Source: Streptomyces sp. MUM 178J
Lineage (GTDB): Bacteria > Actinomycetota > Actinomycetes > Streptomycetales > Streptomycetaceae
NCBI RefSeq assembly: GCF_022414575.1
Contig: NZ_JADWYQ010000020.1
Span: forward strand, 1-64,000
Length of the DNA stretch: 64,000 nt
Direction of reading: 5' to 3'
In this document: positions 14,361-22,691 of the stretch, piece by piece
How positions within the stretch are numbered: the stretch's first letter is position 1
Layout: the number at the start of each line of letters is the position of its first letter
Made by a program: the position numbers and the translations under genes
Notes under the pieces: model-generated
Databases searched by the model: none
What the model saw: the letters and a program-made list of their open reading frames with translations, nothing else
What the model was told of the DNA's origin: nothing

Positions 14361-15949
14361 GCCCTGAGCAGGCCGTATGTATAGGCGTCCTCCAGTGCCT
14401 GCCAGGACGCCGCGATCACGTTGTCGGCCACGCCGACCGTGGACCATTCGCCGGCGCCGTCGCCCGTGGTGATCAGTACGCGGGTGGTGGACTCGGTGCC
14501 ATGGCGGCCTTCGAGGATGCGGACCTTGTAGTCGATCAGCTCCAGCTTGGCGAGTTGCGGGTAGAACTTCTCCAGGCCGACGCGCATGGCGCGGTCGAGG
14601 GCGTTGACGGGGCCGTTGCCCTCGGCAGTGGCGACGATGCGTTCGCCCTTGGCCCAGAGTTTGACGGTGGCCTCGTTGGCGTGGGTGCCGTCGGGGCGGT
14701 CCTCGACGATCGCGCGCCAGGACTCCGTACGGAAGTACCGGCGTGCCCGGCCCTCCACCTCCTCCCGGAGCAGCAGCTCGAAGGAGGCGTCGGCGGCCTC
14801 GTAGGTGTAGCCCTTGAGTTCGCGCTCCTTGACCCGCTCGACGACGCGGCCGACGAGTTCGCGGTCGTCGCCGAGGTCGACGCCGAGTTCCCTGCCCTTG
14901 AGCTCCACGGAGGCGCGGCCGGCCATGTCGGAGACGAGCATCCGCATGGTGTTGCCGACCAGCTCGGGGTCGATGTGCTGGTAGAGGTCGGGGTCGACCT
15001 TGATCGCGGAGGCGTGGAGGCCGGCCTTGTGGGCGAAGGCGGAGAGGCCGACGTACGGCTGGTGGGTGGAGGGGGTGAGGTTGACGACCTCGGCGATGGC
15101 GTGCGAGATGCGGGTCATCTCGGCGAGGGCGCCCTCGGGCAGGACGCGCTTGCCGTACTTCAGCTCCAGCGCGGCGACGACGGGGAAGAGGTTGGCGTTG
15201 CCGACGCGCTCGCCGTATCCGTTGGCGGTGCACTGAACGTGGGTCGCGCCCGCGTCGACGGCGGCGAGGGTGTTGGCGACGGCGCAGCCGGTGTCGTCCT
15301 GGGCATGGATGCCGAGGCGCGCGCCGGTGTCGGCGAGGACGGTGGCGACGACTGCCTGGACCTGGGCGGGAAGCATTCCGCCGTTGGTGTCGCAGAGGAT
15401 CACCACGTCCGCCCCCGCCTCGGCGGCGGTGCGCACGACGGACTTGGCGTAGGCGGGGTTGGCGCGGTAGCCGTCGAAGAAGTGCTCGCAGTCGACGAAC
15501 ACCCGGCGGCCCTGTTCGCGCAGGTAGGAGACGGTGTCGCGGACCATCTCCAGGTTCTCGTCGAGGGTGGTGCGCAGAGCGAGCTCGACATGGCGGTCAT
15601 GGGATTTGGCGACCAGCGTGATGACCGGCGCACCGGATGCGAGCAGCGCCTTGACCTGCGGGTCCTCGGCGGCGGCAGCGCCCGGGCGGCGGGTGGCGCC
15701 GAAGGCGACGAGTTGGGCGTGCTTGAAGTCGATCTCCTGCTGGGCGCGGGCGAAGAACTCCGTGTCCCGGGGGTTGGCGCCCGGCCAGCCGCCCTCGATG
15801 AAGCCCACGCCGAACTCGTCGAGGTGCCGCGCGATGGTCAGCTTGTCGGCGACGGTCAGATTGATGCCTTCGCGCTGTGCGCCGTCGCGCAGCGTCGTGT
15901 CGAAGACATGAAAACTGTCGTCGGCGGGCTTGGCTTCACTGGTGGACAT
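14339..15949 (-). CDS. cimA: Citramalate synthase (CimA type)
   Basis: A 536-residue enzyme of the isopropylmalate/homocitrate/citramalate synthase family. The DRE-TIM catalytic motif reads FDTTLRDGAQREGIN at residues about 14-28; HAQDDTGCAVANTLAAVDAGATHVQCTANGYGERVGN contains the metal-binding H-x-H-like and NGxGER elements; the C-terminal third is the LeuA-type allosteric domain. The short N-terminus and the RDGAQREG signature fit the CimA subgroup, which condenses pyruvate and acetyl-CoA to citramalate for threonine-independent isoleucine synthesis. ATG at 15949 has AGGAG 8 nt upstream. A candidate leader peptide and attenuator lie 105-224 nt upstream. Confidence 0.92.
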   Translation of the reverse strand: MSTSEAKPADDSFHVFDTTLRDGAQREGINLTVADKLTIARHLDEFGVGFIEGGWPGANPRDTEFFARAQQEIDFKHAQLVAFGATRRPGAAAAEDPQVKALLASGAPVITLVAKSHDRHVELALRTTLDENLEMVRDTVSYLREQGRRVFVDCEHFFDGYRANPAYAKSVVRTAAEAGADVVILCDTNGGMLPAQVQAVVATVLADTGARLGIHAQDDTGCAVANTLAAVDAGATHVQCTANGYGERVGNANLFPVVAALELKYGKRVLPEGALAEMTRISHAIAEVVNLTPSTHQPYVGLSAFAHKAGLHASAIKVDPDLYQHIDPELVGNTMRMLVSDMAGRASVELKGRELGVDLGDDRELVGRVVERVKERELKGYTYEAADASFELLLREEVEGRARRYFRTESWRAIVEDRPDGTHANEATVKLWAKGERIVATAEGNGPVNALDRAMRVGLEKFYPQLAKLELIDYKVRILEGRHGTESTTRVLITTGDGAGEWSTVGVADNVIAASWQALEDAYTYGLLRAGVEPAE

Positions 15950-16053
15950 GGGTCTGACTCCTGTCGGATGTGGCTTCCGGAATTCCGGGATCCACTTGCC
16001 CCCATCATCGCGCGCGTCTCGCCATGGCCGGGGTGGGGCCCAACAACGAAAAA

Positions 16054-16075
16054 ACCTCTCGCGGGTGCGAGAGGT
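16054..16075 (-). terminator. Attenuator-type terminator in the cimA leader
   Basis: Stem ACCTCTCGC/GCGAGAGGT with a GGGT loop, followed on the reverse strand directly by a run of T (complement of 16049-16055). It is 105 nt before the cimA start and 57 nt after a candidate leader peptide, so it may be conditional rather than the tetR terminator. Confidence 0.7.
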
Positions 16076-16131
16076 CTGCGCGCGGGTCTGGGGCACGGTG
16101 CCGCATTGCCGCGAGGGGGTACTGCCGCGGT

Positions 16132-16173
16132 TCAGCGGTCACTGCGGACCGGCGCGCTGCTGCCGATAATCAT
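16132..16173 (-). CDS. Candidate cimA leader peptide with Ile-Ile
   Basis: ATG at 16173 opens a 13-codon frame reading MIIGSSAPVRSDR before TGA. Two adjacent isoleucine codons near the start, and a valine later, are what an attenuation leader of an isoleucine-pathway gene should have, and a terminator with a T run follows. No convincing ribosome binding site is visible, which lowers confidence. Confidence 0.45.
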   Translation of the reverse strand: MIIGSSAPVRSDR

Positions 16174-16189
16174 GCCGAGAGCAAGCACG

Positions 16190-16204
16190 GTGGCAGTTTG
16201 CCAC
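16190..16204. promoter_or_regulatory. Palindrome upstream of the cimA leader
   Basis: GTGGCA-GTT-TGCCAC, perfect 6+6 arms, 17 nt before the leader ATG and 27 nt after the tetR stop. It could be an operator or a small mRNA hairpin. Confidence 0.4.
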
Positions 16205-16230
16205 AGATGGGACGTACCTGGACGTGTGTC

Positions 16231-16842
16231 TCACGTAGTGAGCAGCGTGTCCGCAAGGAACTCCCGGACGTGGGCGAGCGCCTGCTCGCGGCCCGTGCCC
16301 GGTATGCCGACCGCCACATGGACGCTGAAGCCGTCCAGCAGGGCGCGCAGCCTGGTGGCGTACCGGTCAGGGTCCACGGGACGGAACTCTCCGCGCGAGA
16401 CCCCTTCGGCGAGCAGCGCCACCAGATCGCGGTGCCAGACGCCCTCGATGGCCGCCTGGCGGGCGCGGGCGTCCGCGGCGGCGTCCTGCGAGCGGTTCCA
16501 GACCTCCAGCCACAGCATCCAATGGGGGTCGCGGTGGCCCTCGGGGACGTAGAGGTCCACATAAGCGGACAGCCGCTCGGCCGCCGGGGCCTGCCGGGAC
16601 AGCAGCGCGCTGCGCTCCGCGCCGAGGCGGCCCTCGCTCCACTCCAGGGTCTGCAGCAGCAGCTCGTCCTTGGTGCCGAAGTAGTAGAGCAGATGGCCGC
16701 TGCTCATCCCGACCTCGCGGCCGAGGCCCGCCATGGTCAGTCCGTCGAGTCCGCGCTCCGCGATGGTGGCCATGGCGGCGGCGAGCACGGACTCCCGGGG
16801 CGGCGCGACATTGCGCCGGCGGGGAGCGGGAGCAGGGGTCAT
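16231..16842 (-). CDS. TetR family transcriptional regulator
   Basis: A 203-residue TetR/AcrR regulator. The helix-turn-helix is at about residues 15-60 (ESVLAAAMATIAERGLDGLTMAGLGREVGMSSGHLLYYFGTK), followed by an all-alpha domain of the BetI-like type with WMLWLEVWNRS. It is the last gene after ureAB-ureC-aguA on the same strand (87-nt gap), so it may control that operon; the paired palindromes upstream of ureAB are candidate operators. The ligand is unknown; a polyamine or related nitrogen compound would fit the context, but this is inference. Confidence 0.88.
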   Translation of the reverse strand: MTPAPAPRRRNVAPPRESVLAAAMATIAERGLDGLTMAGLGREVGMSSGHLLYYFGTKDELLLQTLEWSEGRLGAERSALLSRQAPAAERLSAYVDLYVPEGHRDPHWMLWLEVWNRSQDAAADARARQAAIEGVWHRDLVALLAEGVSRGEFRPVDPDRYATRLRALLDGFSVHVAVGIPGTGREQALAHVREFLADTLLTT

Positions 16843-16929
16843 TTGGTCACCGCTGCAGTGCCGGGGAACACGTTCACCCGTATGTTCTACCTGATCGAGC
16901 GGGTGCTCGCGGCGGGTCCCGGCGGGTCG

Positions 16930-17946
16930 TCAGACCTTCGGCTGCTGCTGGGTGATGCAGTGGATGCCGCCGCCGCCCGCGAAGATCGTGCGGGCGTCGA
17001 CCAGTGTGACCGTGCGGTCCGGGTAGAGGCGGCGGAAGGTGTCGGCCGCGATCTCGTCGCGCGGGTCGTCGAAGGCGCACAGCACGACGCCGCCGTTGCA
17101 CACGTAGTGGTTGACGTAGGAGTAGTCGACCCACTCGCCGTCCTCCTCGACGACGGTCGGGGCCGGGATCTCGACCACCTCGACGGCGCGGCCCCGTGCG
17201 TCGGTCTGGGACTTCAGGAAGGCGACGTTCTCCCGGCAGATCTCATGGTCGGGGTGGGACGGGTCGGGCTGGGTGTGGGCGACGATCACACCCGGCCCCG
17301 CGAAGGCGGCGACGATGTCGACATGGCCGAGGGTGCCGAAGTCGTGCGGGGGGTAGTCGGCGGTCAGTCCGCGCTTGAGCCAGATCGCCTTGGTCGTGCC
17401 GAGTTGGGCGTGGATCTCGGTCTCGACCTGCTCCTTGGTCCAGCCCGGGTTCCGCTCCGGGCCGAGTTGGACGGTCTCCGTCAGCAGGACCGTGCCCTCG
17501 CCGTCGACATGGATGCCGCCGCCCTCGTTGACCAGCGCGGAGCTGTGGACGGAGACGCCCGCGAGGTCGGCGACCACGCGGGCGATCTTGGAGTCGTGCT
17601 CCCAGCTGGCCCACTCCTGGGCGCCCCAGCCGTTGAACACCCAGTCCACGGCGGCCAGGCGGGTGCCGTCGGAGACGAAGGTGGGGCCGATGTCGCGCAT
17701 CCAGGCGTCGTCCAACTCACGCTCGACGATGTCGACGCCCGGGCCGAGGAGGGTGCGTGCGTGTTCCGCCTGGCCAGGGCCGACGACCATGGTGACCGGC
17801 TCGAAGCGGCGTACGGCGCGGGCGACCGAGGCCCAGGCGCGGCGGGACTCGGCGAGGTCGTCGCCGGAGAAGGTGACGTTCGGGCCGGGCCAGGCCATCC
17901 AGGTGCGCTCGTGGGGCGCCCACTCGGGCGGCATACGGAAGGACAT
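16930..17946 (-). CDS. aguA: Agmatine deiminase
   Basis: A 338-residue enzyme of the peptidyl-arginine-deiminase fold. It turns agmatine into N-carbamoylputrescine and ammonia. Family marks: MPPEWAPHERTWMAWPG at the N-terminus, DDAWMRDIGPTFV, NEGGGIHVDGEGT, the His motif GHVDIVAAF, and the catalytic Cys in AGGGGIHCITQQQP near the C-terminus. ATG at 17946 fits the family start although the open frame extends upstream. It begins 11 nt after the ureC stop, so it is in the same operon. No N-carbamoylputrescine amidase gene is present in the window. Confidence 0.92.
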   Translation of the reverse strand: MSFRMPPEWAPHERTWMAWPGPNVTFSGDDLAESRRAWASVARAVRRFEPVTMVVGPGQAEHARTLLGPGVDIVERELDDAWMRDIGPTFVSDGTRLAAVDWVFNGWGAQEWASWEHDSKIARVVADLAGVSVHSSALVNEGGGIHVDGEGTVLLTETVQLGPERNPGWTKEQVETEIHAQLGTTKAIWLKRGLTADYPPHDFGTLGHVDIVAAFAGPGVIVAHTQPDPSHPDHEICRENVAFLKSQTDARGRAVEVVEIPAPTVVEEDGEWVDYSYVNHYVCNGGVVLCAFDDPRDEIAADTFRRLYPDRTVTLVDARTIFAGGGGIHCITQQQPKV

Positions 17947-17957
17947 CAGCTGGGTTC

Positions 17958-19649
17958 CTAGAGGAAGTAGAGGCGGTTGAGGGAGATGGAGTCGGCGGGG
18001 CCGGAGTGCACGGGGTCGCCGTCGAGGGTGACCAGTCCGGTGCGGCCGTCGACGCCGACGTGCCCGATGCGGGAGTTGAGGCGCAGGTCGGCGGGGCCGA
18101 TCCCGCGGGTGCCGCGGACGGCGACCCGGCGGCGACGCGTGGGCATCCGGTCCGCGCCCAGGTCCACGGCGGCCTGCGCGACGAACGCGACGGAGATGTC
18201 GGCGGGGGTCGCTCCGTGCGCCCCGAACTGCGGCCCCAGGACAAGAGGTTCGCAGGTGTCGGTGGCGGCGTTCGGATCGCCCGTCACCCCGTACGCAGGG
18301 AAGCCGGACTTCAGCACAAGCTGCGGCTTCGCGCCGAAGTACTGCGGCTTCCACAGCACGATGTCGGCGAGCTTCCCGACCTCGATGGAGCCGATCTCAT
18401 GGGCGAGGCCGTGTGCGATGGCCGGGTTGATCGTCAGCTTGGCGACATAGCGCAGCACGCGCACGTTGTCGTCGTGCGGGCCGTCGCCCTCCAGCGGGCC
18501 GAGCTCCGCCTTCATCTTCCCCGCCATCGCGAAGGTGCGGCGCACCGTCTCGCCGGCCCGGCCCATGCCCTGGGCGTCGGAAGAGGTGATGCCGATGGCC
18601 CCGAGGTCATGGAGCACGTCCTCCGCGCCCATGGTTCCGGCGCGGATGCGGTCGCGGGCCATGGCGGCGTCGCCGGGCAGGTCGGTCTTGAGGTCGTGTA
18701 CGGAGACGATCATCCCGTAGTGCTCGGCGACCGTGTCCCGGCCGAAGGGCAGGGTGGGGTTGGTGGAGGAGCCGATGACGTTCTCCACGCCCGCCATCTT
18801 GAGCACGTTGGGGACGTGTCCCCCGCCGCAGCCCTCGATATGGAAGGCGTGGACGGTACGGCCGTCGAGGACCCGCAGGGTGTCCTCGACCGACAGGCAC
18901 TCGTTGAGGCCGTCGCTGTGCAGGGCGACCTGGACGTCGTGCTCCTCGGCGACCCGCAGGGCGGTGTCCAGGGCGCGGGTGTGCGCGCCCATGTCCTCGT
19001 GGACCTTGAAGCCGGACGCGCCGCCCTCGGCGAGGGCCTCGACGAGCGGCGCCGGGTCGGACGACGACCCGCGGCCGAGGAAGCCGATGTTGACGGGCCA
19101 GGCGTCGAAGGCGTTGAAGGCGTGGCGCAGCGCCCAGGGGGAGTTGACGCCGACGCCCCAGACCGGGCCGAACTCCTGGCCGATGACCGTGGTCACGCCG
19201 GAGGCGAGCGAGGCCTCCATGATGCGCGGCGAGAGCAGATGGACATGGGTGTCCACCGCGCCCGCCGTGGCGATCAGGCCCTCGCCGGGGATGATGCCGG
19301 CGCCGGTGCCGACGACGACGTCCACGCCGTCGAGGGTGTCGGGGTTGCCGGCCCGGCCGACGGCCGCGATCCGGCCGCCGCGGATGCCGATGGAGACCTT
19401 GCGGACGCCCTGGACGGCGTCGATGACCAGCACATTGCTGATCACGATGTCGCAGGTGTCGCGTACGGCGGCGGCCTTGAGGTGCAGTCCGTCACGTGCG
19501 GTCTTGCCGAAGCCGGCGAGGAACTCCTCGCCGGGCTTCTGGGCGTCGGACTCGACGCGGACGACAAGGCCGGAGTCTCCGAGGACGACGCGGTCGCCGG
19601 CGCGGGGGCCGTGGACGGCGGCGTACTCGTACGGGTCGATGCCGGTCAT
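17958..19649 (-). CDS. ureC: Urease alpha subunit, atypical
   Basis: A 563-residue UreC homologue. All expected nickel ligands are present by alignment to the Klebsiella enzyme: His135/His137 (DTHVH), Lys215 and His217 (FKVHED), His244 (ALHSD), His270 (FHIEG) and Asp358 (SSDAQ). The mobile flap differs: Klebsiella MVCHHL corresponds to VSVHDL here, so the catalytic-flap Cys is Val317, His318 is kept and the next His is Asp319. The loop after SGVTT is shortened and rewritten, and HEDWG has become HEDMG. It overlaps ureAB by 4 nt. No accessory genes (ureD, E, F, G) are nearby. Whether it hydrolyses urea is open. Confidence 0.88.
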   Translation of the reverse strand: MTGIDPYEYAAVHGPRAGDRVVLGDSGLVVRVESDAQKPGEEFLAGFGKTARDGLHLKAAAVRDTCDIVISNVLVIDAVQGVRKVSIGIRGGRIAAVGRAGNPDTLDGVDVVVGTGAGIIPGEGLIATAGAVDTHVHLLSPRIMEASLASGVTTVIGQEFGPVWGVGVNSPWALRHAFNAFDAWPVNIGFLGRGSSSDPAPLVEALAEGGASGFKVHEDMGAHTRALDTALRVAEEHDVQVALHSDGLNECLSVEDTLRVLDGRTVHAFHIEGCGGGHVPNVLKMAGVENVIGSSTNPTLPFGRDTVAEHYGMIVSVHDLKTDLPGDAAMARDRIRAGTMGAEDVLHDLGAIGITSSDAQGMGRAGETVRRTFAMAGKMKAELGPLEGDGPHDDNVRVLRYVAKLTINPAIAHGLAHEIGSIEVGKLADIVLWKPQYFGAKPQLVLKSGFPAYGVTGDPNAATDTCEPLVLGPQFGAHGATPADISVAFVAQAAVDLGADRMPTRRRRVAVRGTRGIGPADLRLNSRIGHVGVDGRTGLVTLDGDPVHSGPADSISLNRLYFL

Positions 19650-20932
19650 CGCGGTCCTCCCCGGGGGCGGTCGGGGCGGGGCTCGGCTGCCGCGGAGCGT
19701 CCGGGCGCGGTCGGGTCGTCTGCTTCGGCTTTGGTTTCGGCTTTGGTTTCGGCTTTGGTTTCGGCTTTGGTTTCGGCTTCGGGCGACAGCCGGCTGTCAC
19801 CCCTGTGGTCCGGTGCAGACGGGCCGCGCCCGTCAGAGCCGGGGGCCGCAACCGGGGCGGGCCCGGGGTCGGCGGTGGAGGCCGCCGAGCCGCTCACACC
19901 CTCGCCGGGCACCGGGCCGCCGGCCGAATCGGCGGCCGCGCGCTCACCGGGGGCGTTCTGCGCGGCGGGGCCGCGAACGCCGGGGGCGTGTGCACGGGGG
20001 GCGTGTGCACCGGGGGCTTCCGGGCCTGCGGCGCTCGCGCCGAGGTAGCCGCAGGCCGCCGCTCTGCGCAGGGCCTCCTCCTTCGCGCCGGGTGCGTCGA
20101 GGGGGCCGTCGACAAGGCCCGCGAAGCCGATCGCGACGCGGTCGCCGCCGATGGGCACAAGGCCGATCTCCGATGTGCCGCCCGGGTCGAAGCGGGCGGA
20201 GGAGCCGGCGGGCACGCACAGCCGCATGCCGTAGGCCGCGGCGCGGTCGAAGTCGAGGCGGGGGTTCGCCTCGAAGAAGTGGAAGTGCGAGGTCACGCTG
20301 ATGGGCACGGCGGCGGTGTTCCGCACGGTCAGCCGCAGTGCGGGCTGCGGCTCGGGGTGAGGCGGGGCGGGCAGCACGGCGCCGGGACCCGCGGGGCCGC
20401 CCGGGCCCGCGGCACTGCCGGAACCCGCGGCACTGCCGAGACCCGCAGCACTGCCGGAACCCGCATCGCCGCCCGCGCGAGTGCCGGAACCCGCGGCACC
20501 ACCGAGACCCGCGGCACTGCCGGAACCCGCAGCACCACCGGAACCCGCATCGCCGCCCGCGCGAGTGCCGGAACCCGCGGCACTGCCGGAACCCGCAGCG
20601 CCGCCCGCGCGAGTGCCGGAACGCGCGGCGGCGCCGAGGGGGTCGGAGACGACGGCGAGCCGGGAACCGTCGTCGAATACGGCCTCCACATGCACCTCGG
20701 TGACCACGTCCGCCACACCGGGCAGCACATCGTCGGGCCCGAGCACACTGCGGGCCGCCTCGATCGCCTCGGCGAGCCGCAGACCGTCGCGGGCCGCCTC
20801 GCAGACGGTGTCCGCGATCAGGGCGGTCGCCTCGGGGACGTTGAGCCTCAGGCCGCGGGCCCGGCGGGCTCTGGCCAGCTCCGCGGCGGTGAAGATCAGG
20901 AGCCGGTCGCGCTCCGTCGGGGTCAGTCGCAC
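19646..20932 (-). CDS. Fused urease gamma-beta subunit with expanded linker and tail
   Basis: A 428-residue fusion. Residues 1-100 are UreA (gamma: MRLTPTERDRLLIFTAAELAR, VPEATALIADTVCEAARDG, VLPGVADVV). Residues about 190-300 are UreB (beta: LTVRNTAAVPISVTSHFHFFEANPRLDFDRAAAYGMRL, VPIGGDRVAIGFAGLVDG). The linker of about 85 residues is Gly/Ala/Ser repeats, and the tail of about 125 residues is low complexity, ending with AETK repeats. Compact versions of such fusions are about 230 residues from memory, so this one is nearly doubled. GTG at 20932 has GAGGAGG 9 nt upstream. It is the first gene of the operon. Confidence 0.87.
   Translation of the reverse strand: MRLTPTERDRLLIFTAAELARARRARGLRLNVPEATALIADTVCEAARDGLRLAEAIEAARSVLGPDDVLPGVADVVTEVHVEAVFDDGSRLAVVSDPLGAAARSGTRAGGAAGSGSAAGSGTRAGGDAGSGGAAGSGSAAGLGGAAGSGTRAGGDAGSGSAAGLGSAAGSGSAAGPGGPAGPGAVLPAPPHPEPQPALRLTVRNTAAVPISVTSHFHFFEANPRLDFDRAAAYGMRLCVPAGSSARFDPGGTSEIGLVPIGGDRVAIGFAGLVDGPLDAPGAKEEALRRAAACGYLGASAAGPEAPGAHAPRAHAPGVRGPAAQNAPGERAAADSAGGPVPGEGVSGSAASTADPGPAPVAAPGSDGRGPSAPDHRGDSRLSPEAETKAETKAETKAETKAEADDPTAPGRSAAAEPRPDRPRGGPR
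19724..19780. repeat. 12-bp tandem repeat in the ureAB tail
   Basis: TTCGGCTTTGGT repeated four times exactly plus a partial fifth unit. It encodes the repeated AETK tail, and its T-rich composition on this strand is unlike the surrounding sequence. Confidence 0.9.
20405..20621. repeat. 18-bp and higher-order repeat in the ureAB linker
   Basis: About a dozen units of the form CCCGCGGCACTGCCGGAA and variants, with a longer sub-block (containing CATCGCCGCCCGCGCGAGTG) recurring three times. It encodes the Gly/Ala/Ser linker between the gamma and beta domains. Confidence 0.85.
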
Positions 20933-20950
20933 CTCACCACACCTCCTCGT

Positions 20951-20965
20951 TTGAGCGCTACTCTA
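20951..20965. promoter_or_regulatory. Operator-like inverted repeat, proximal copy
   Basis: TTGAG-CGCTA-CTCTA, 19 nt before the ureAB start. One base differs from the perfect TTGAG-N5-CTCAA found at 21027. Confidence 0.5.
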
Positions 20966-21026
20966 ACTATCCGAGTCTTCTTAAGCCAGGCATTGACTCT
21001 GAAATCCGAGACAGGGGTGACTCATA

Positions 21027-21041
21027 TTGAGCACCACTCAA
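21027..21041. promoter_or_regulatory. Operator-like inverted repeat, distal copy
   Basis: TTGAG-CACCA-CTCAA, a perfect 5+5 inverted repeat, 76 bp centre to centre from the proximal copy. The sequence between them is AT-rich and should hold the operon promoter. Confidence 0.55.
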
Positions 21042-21320
21042 ACAACGTCGAGCGTCAGCGGCAGCCCATGCCGACGGAGCAGCGCGGAGTCGGCGCCAAC
21101 CCCGAAGCGCAGCGCACCAGCTCTCCGTGCGATCCCGCGCCGGTCCTCCCGGGGTCGAATCTCTGCCTCCGCATGATCGTCTTCGGCCGGCTGCCGGTCT
21201 CCTTCGGCCTGAGCCCTGCCGGACGGCATGCGACCGATGCCGTCCGGCAGGGCGTGGCGGCTCCGGGTCATGGCCCGTGGTCGGCATCGGTGCACGCGGC
21301 ACGAAGCCGGCGCGCTTCCA

Positions 21321-21344
21321 GGGGCGGGGTGACAACCCCGCCCC
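21321..21344. terminator. GC hairpin in the 20933-21427 intergenic region
   Basis: GGGGCGGGGT/ACCCCGCCCC with a GACA loop. Apart from this, the hairpin at 21376 and the operator pair, nothing is recognised in this 495-nt gap. Confidence 0.5.
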
Positions 21345-21375
21345 CGAGAACAGGGGTGGAGGGGTGGGGAAACGA

Positions 21376-21407
21376 CTCGGCCCGGCCCCGTGAGGGGCCG
21401 GGCCGAG
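21376..21407 (-). terminator. Terminator of ilvE
   Basis: A perfect 14-bp stem (CTCGGCCCGGCCCC and complement) with a GTGA loop, 20 nt past the ilvE stop. Confidence 0.8.
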
Positions 21408-21427
21408 GGGCGCGGGGTGCCGGGGCG

Positions 21428-22516
21428 TCAGCCCAGGGGGTGCATCCAGGCGTGGGGGTCGGGGGCTGTGCCCGTCTGGATGGCGAGGAGGGACTCGCGC
21501 AGGCGCATCGTGACCTCGCCCGGCTCGCCGCCGGACTGGGTCCACTCGCCGGAGGCGCACTTCACCCGGCCGACGGGGGTGATCACCGCGGCCGTGCCGC
21601 AGGCGAAGACCTCCTTGAGCGTGCCGTTCTCGGTGTCACGCCGCCAGTCGTCGATGGAGACGCGGCCCTCCTGAGACTGGTGGCCGAGGTCCTTCGCCAG
21701 CTTCAGCAGCGAGTCGCGGGTGATGCCCGCCAGCAGGGAGCCCGTCAGCTCGGGGGTGACGATGCGGTCCTCGTACACGAAGTACAGGTTCATCCCACCG
21801 AGTTCCTCGACCCACTTGTGCTCCAGCGCGTCGAGGTAGGCGACCTGGTCGCAGCCGTGCGCGGCCGCCTCCGCCTGGGCGAGCAGCGAGGCCGCGTAGT
21901 TGCCGCCGGTCTTCGCGGCGCCGATGCCGCCGGGGACGGCGCGCACCCGGTCCTCGGAGAGCCAGATGGAGACCGGCTTGACGCCGCCGGGGAAGTACGC
22001 GCCGGCGGGCGACGCGATCACGATGAAGAGGTACTCGTTCGCCGGCTTCACCCCGAGGCCGACCTCGGTCGCGATCATGAAGGGGCGCAGATACAGCGAG
22101 GCTTCGCCGCCGTGCGCCGGGACCCATGCCTTGTCCTGCTGGACCAGCGCGTCGCACGCGGCGATGAAGGTCTCGACGGGGAGCTCCGGCATGGCCAGCC
22201 GCGCGGCCGACCGCTGGAAGCGCTCGGCGTTGGCCTCGGGGCGGAACACCGCGACCGAGCCGTCCGGCTGCCGGTAGGCCTTCAGGCCCTCGAAGATCTC
22301 CTGCGCGTAGTGCAGCGTCATGTTCGCGGGGTCGAGCGAGAGCGGCGCGTACGGAACGAGCTCCGCATCGTGCCAGCCGCGACCCTCCGTCCACTTGATC
22401 GTCACCATGTGGTCGGTGAAGTGGCGGCCGAATCCGGGATTGGCCAGGATCGCCTCACGCTCCGCGTCGGACAGCGGATGCGCGGATGGCTTGAGCTCGA
22501 TCGTGGTCGTCGTCAT
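21428..22516 (-). CDS. ilvE: Branched-chain amino acid aminotransferase
   Basis: A 362-residue PLP-dependent class IV aminotransferase that makes the final step of leucine, isoleucine and valine synthesis using glutamate. The PLP lysine is in [32 protein letters not shown] and [10 protein letters not shown] are the other family blocks, and [20 protein letters not shown] is the late substrate-site loop. The length matches actinobacterial IlvE. ATG at 22516. A promoter candidate lies 102 nt upstream, and the terminator at 21376 ends the unit, so the gene is probably monocistronic. Confidence 0.95.
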   Translation of the reverse strand: MTTTTIELKPSAHPLSDAEREAILANPGFGRHFTDHMVTIKWTEGRGWHDAELVPYAPLSLDPANMTLHYAQEIFEGLKAYRQPDGSVAVFRPEANAERFQRSAARLAMPELPVETFIAACDALVQQDKAWVPAHGGEASLYLRPFMIATEVGLGVKPANEYLFIVIASPAGAYFPGGVKPVSIWLSEDRVRAVPGGIGAAKTGGNYAASLLAQAEAAAHGCDQVAYLDALEHKWVEELGGMNLYFVYEDRIVTPELTGSLLAGITRDSLLKLAKDLGHQSQEGRVSIDDWRRDTENGTLKEVFACGTAAVITPVGRVKCASGEWTQSGGEPGEVTMRLRESLLAIQTGTAPDPHAWMHPLG

Positions 22517-22617
22517 GAGTGCAGTCCTTCACCGTTTGGTTGTGTTGGACCGCGCTTCACGCCACCGCAGTTTGCTAGGACGTCCGAGCTTTCCCGCAGA
22601 CACACGGCCCGGTTCCG

Positions 22618-22646
22618 ATTATCGCTCGGGGTGAACACGGCGTGAA
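22618..22646 (-). promoter_or_regulatory. Candidate ilvE promoter
   Basis: On the reverse strand TTCACG (22641-22646) and GATAAT (22618-22623) are 17 nt apart, leaving a 5' leader of about 95 nt. No leader peptide was found in it. Confidence 0.5.
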
Positions 22647-22691
22647 TGCGGCCCAGGGATTGATGGTGACACCCGGAGGCCGCACAGGAGA

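Noticed and set aside
16054-16075. Reading the hairpin only as the tetR terminator
   Set aside because: It is 155 nt past the tetR stop with a possible leader peptide in between; the conditional reading is preferred but remains unproven.
17958-20932. Calling the locus an ordinary urease
   Set aside because: The altered flap, rewritten loop and lack of accessory genes argue against assuming urea hydrolysis.
19496-22645. A 1049-codon open frame on the forward strand across ureAB and ilvE
   Set aside because: It is antisense to well supported genes, Arg/Gly/Ala-rich, and reflects the open antisense frames of high-GC DNA.
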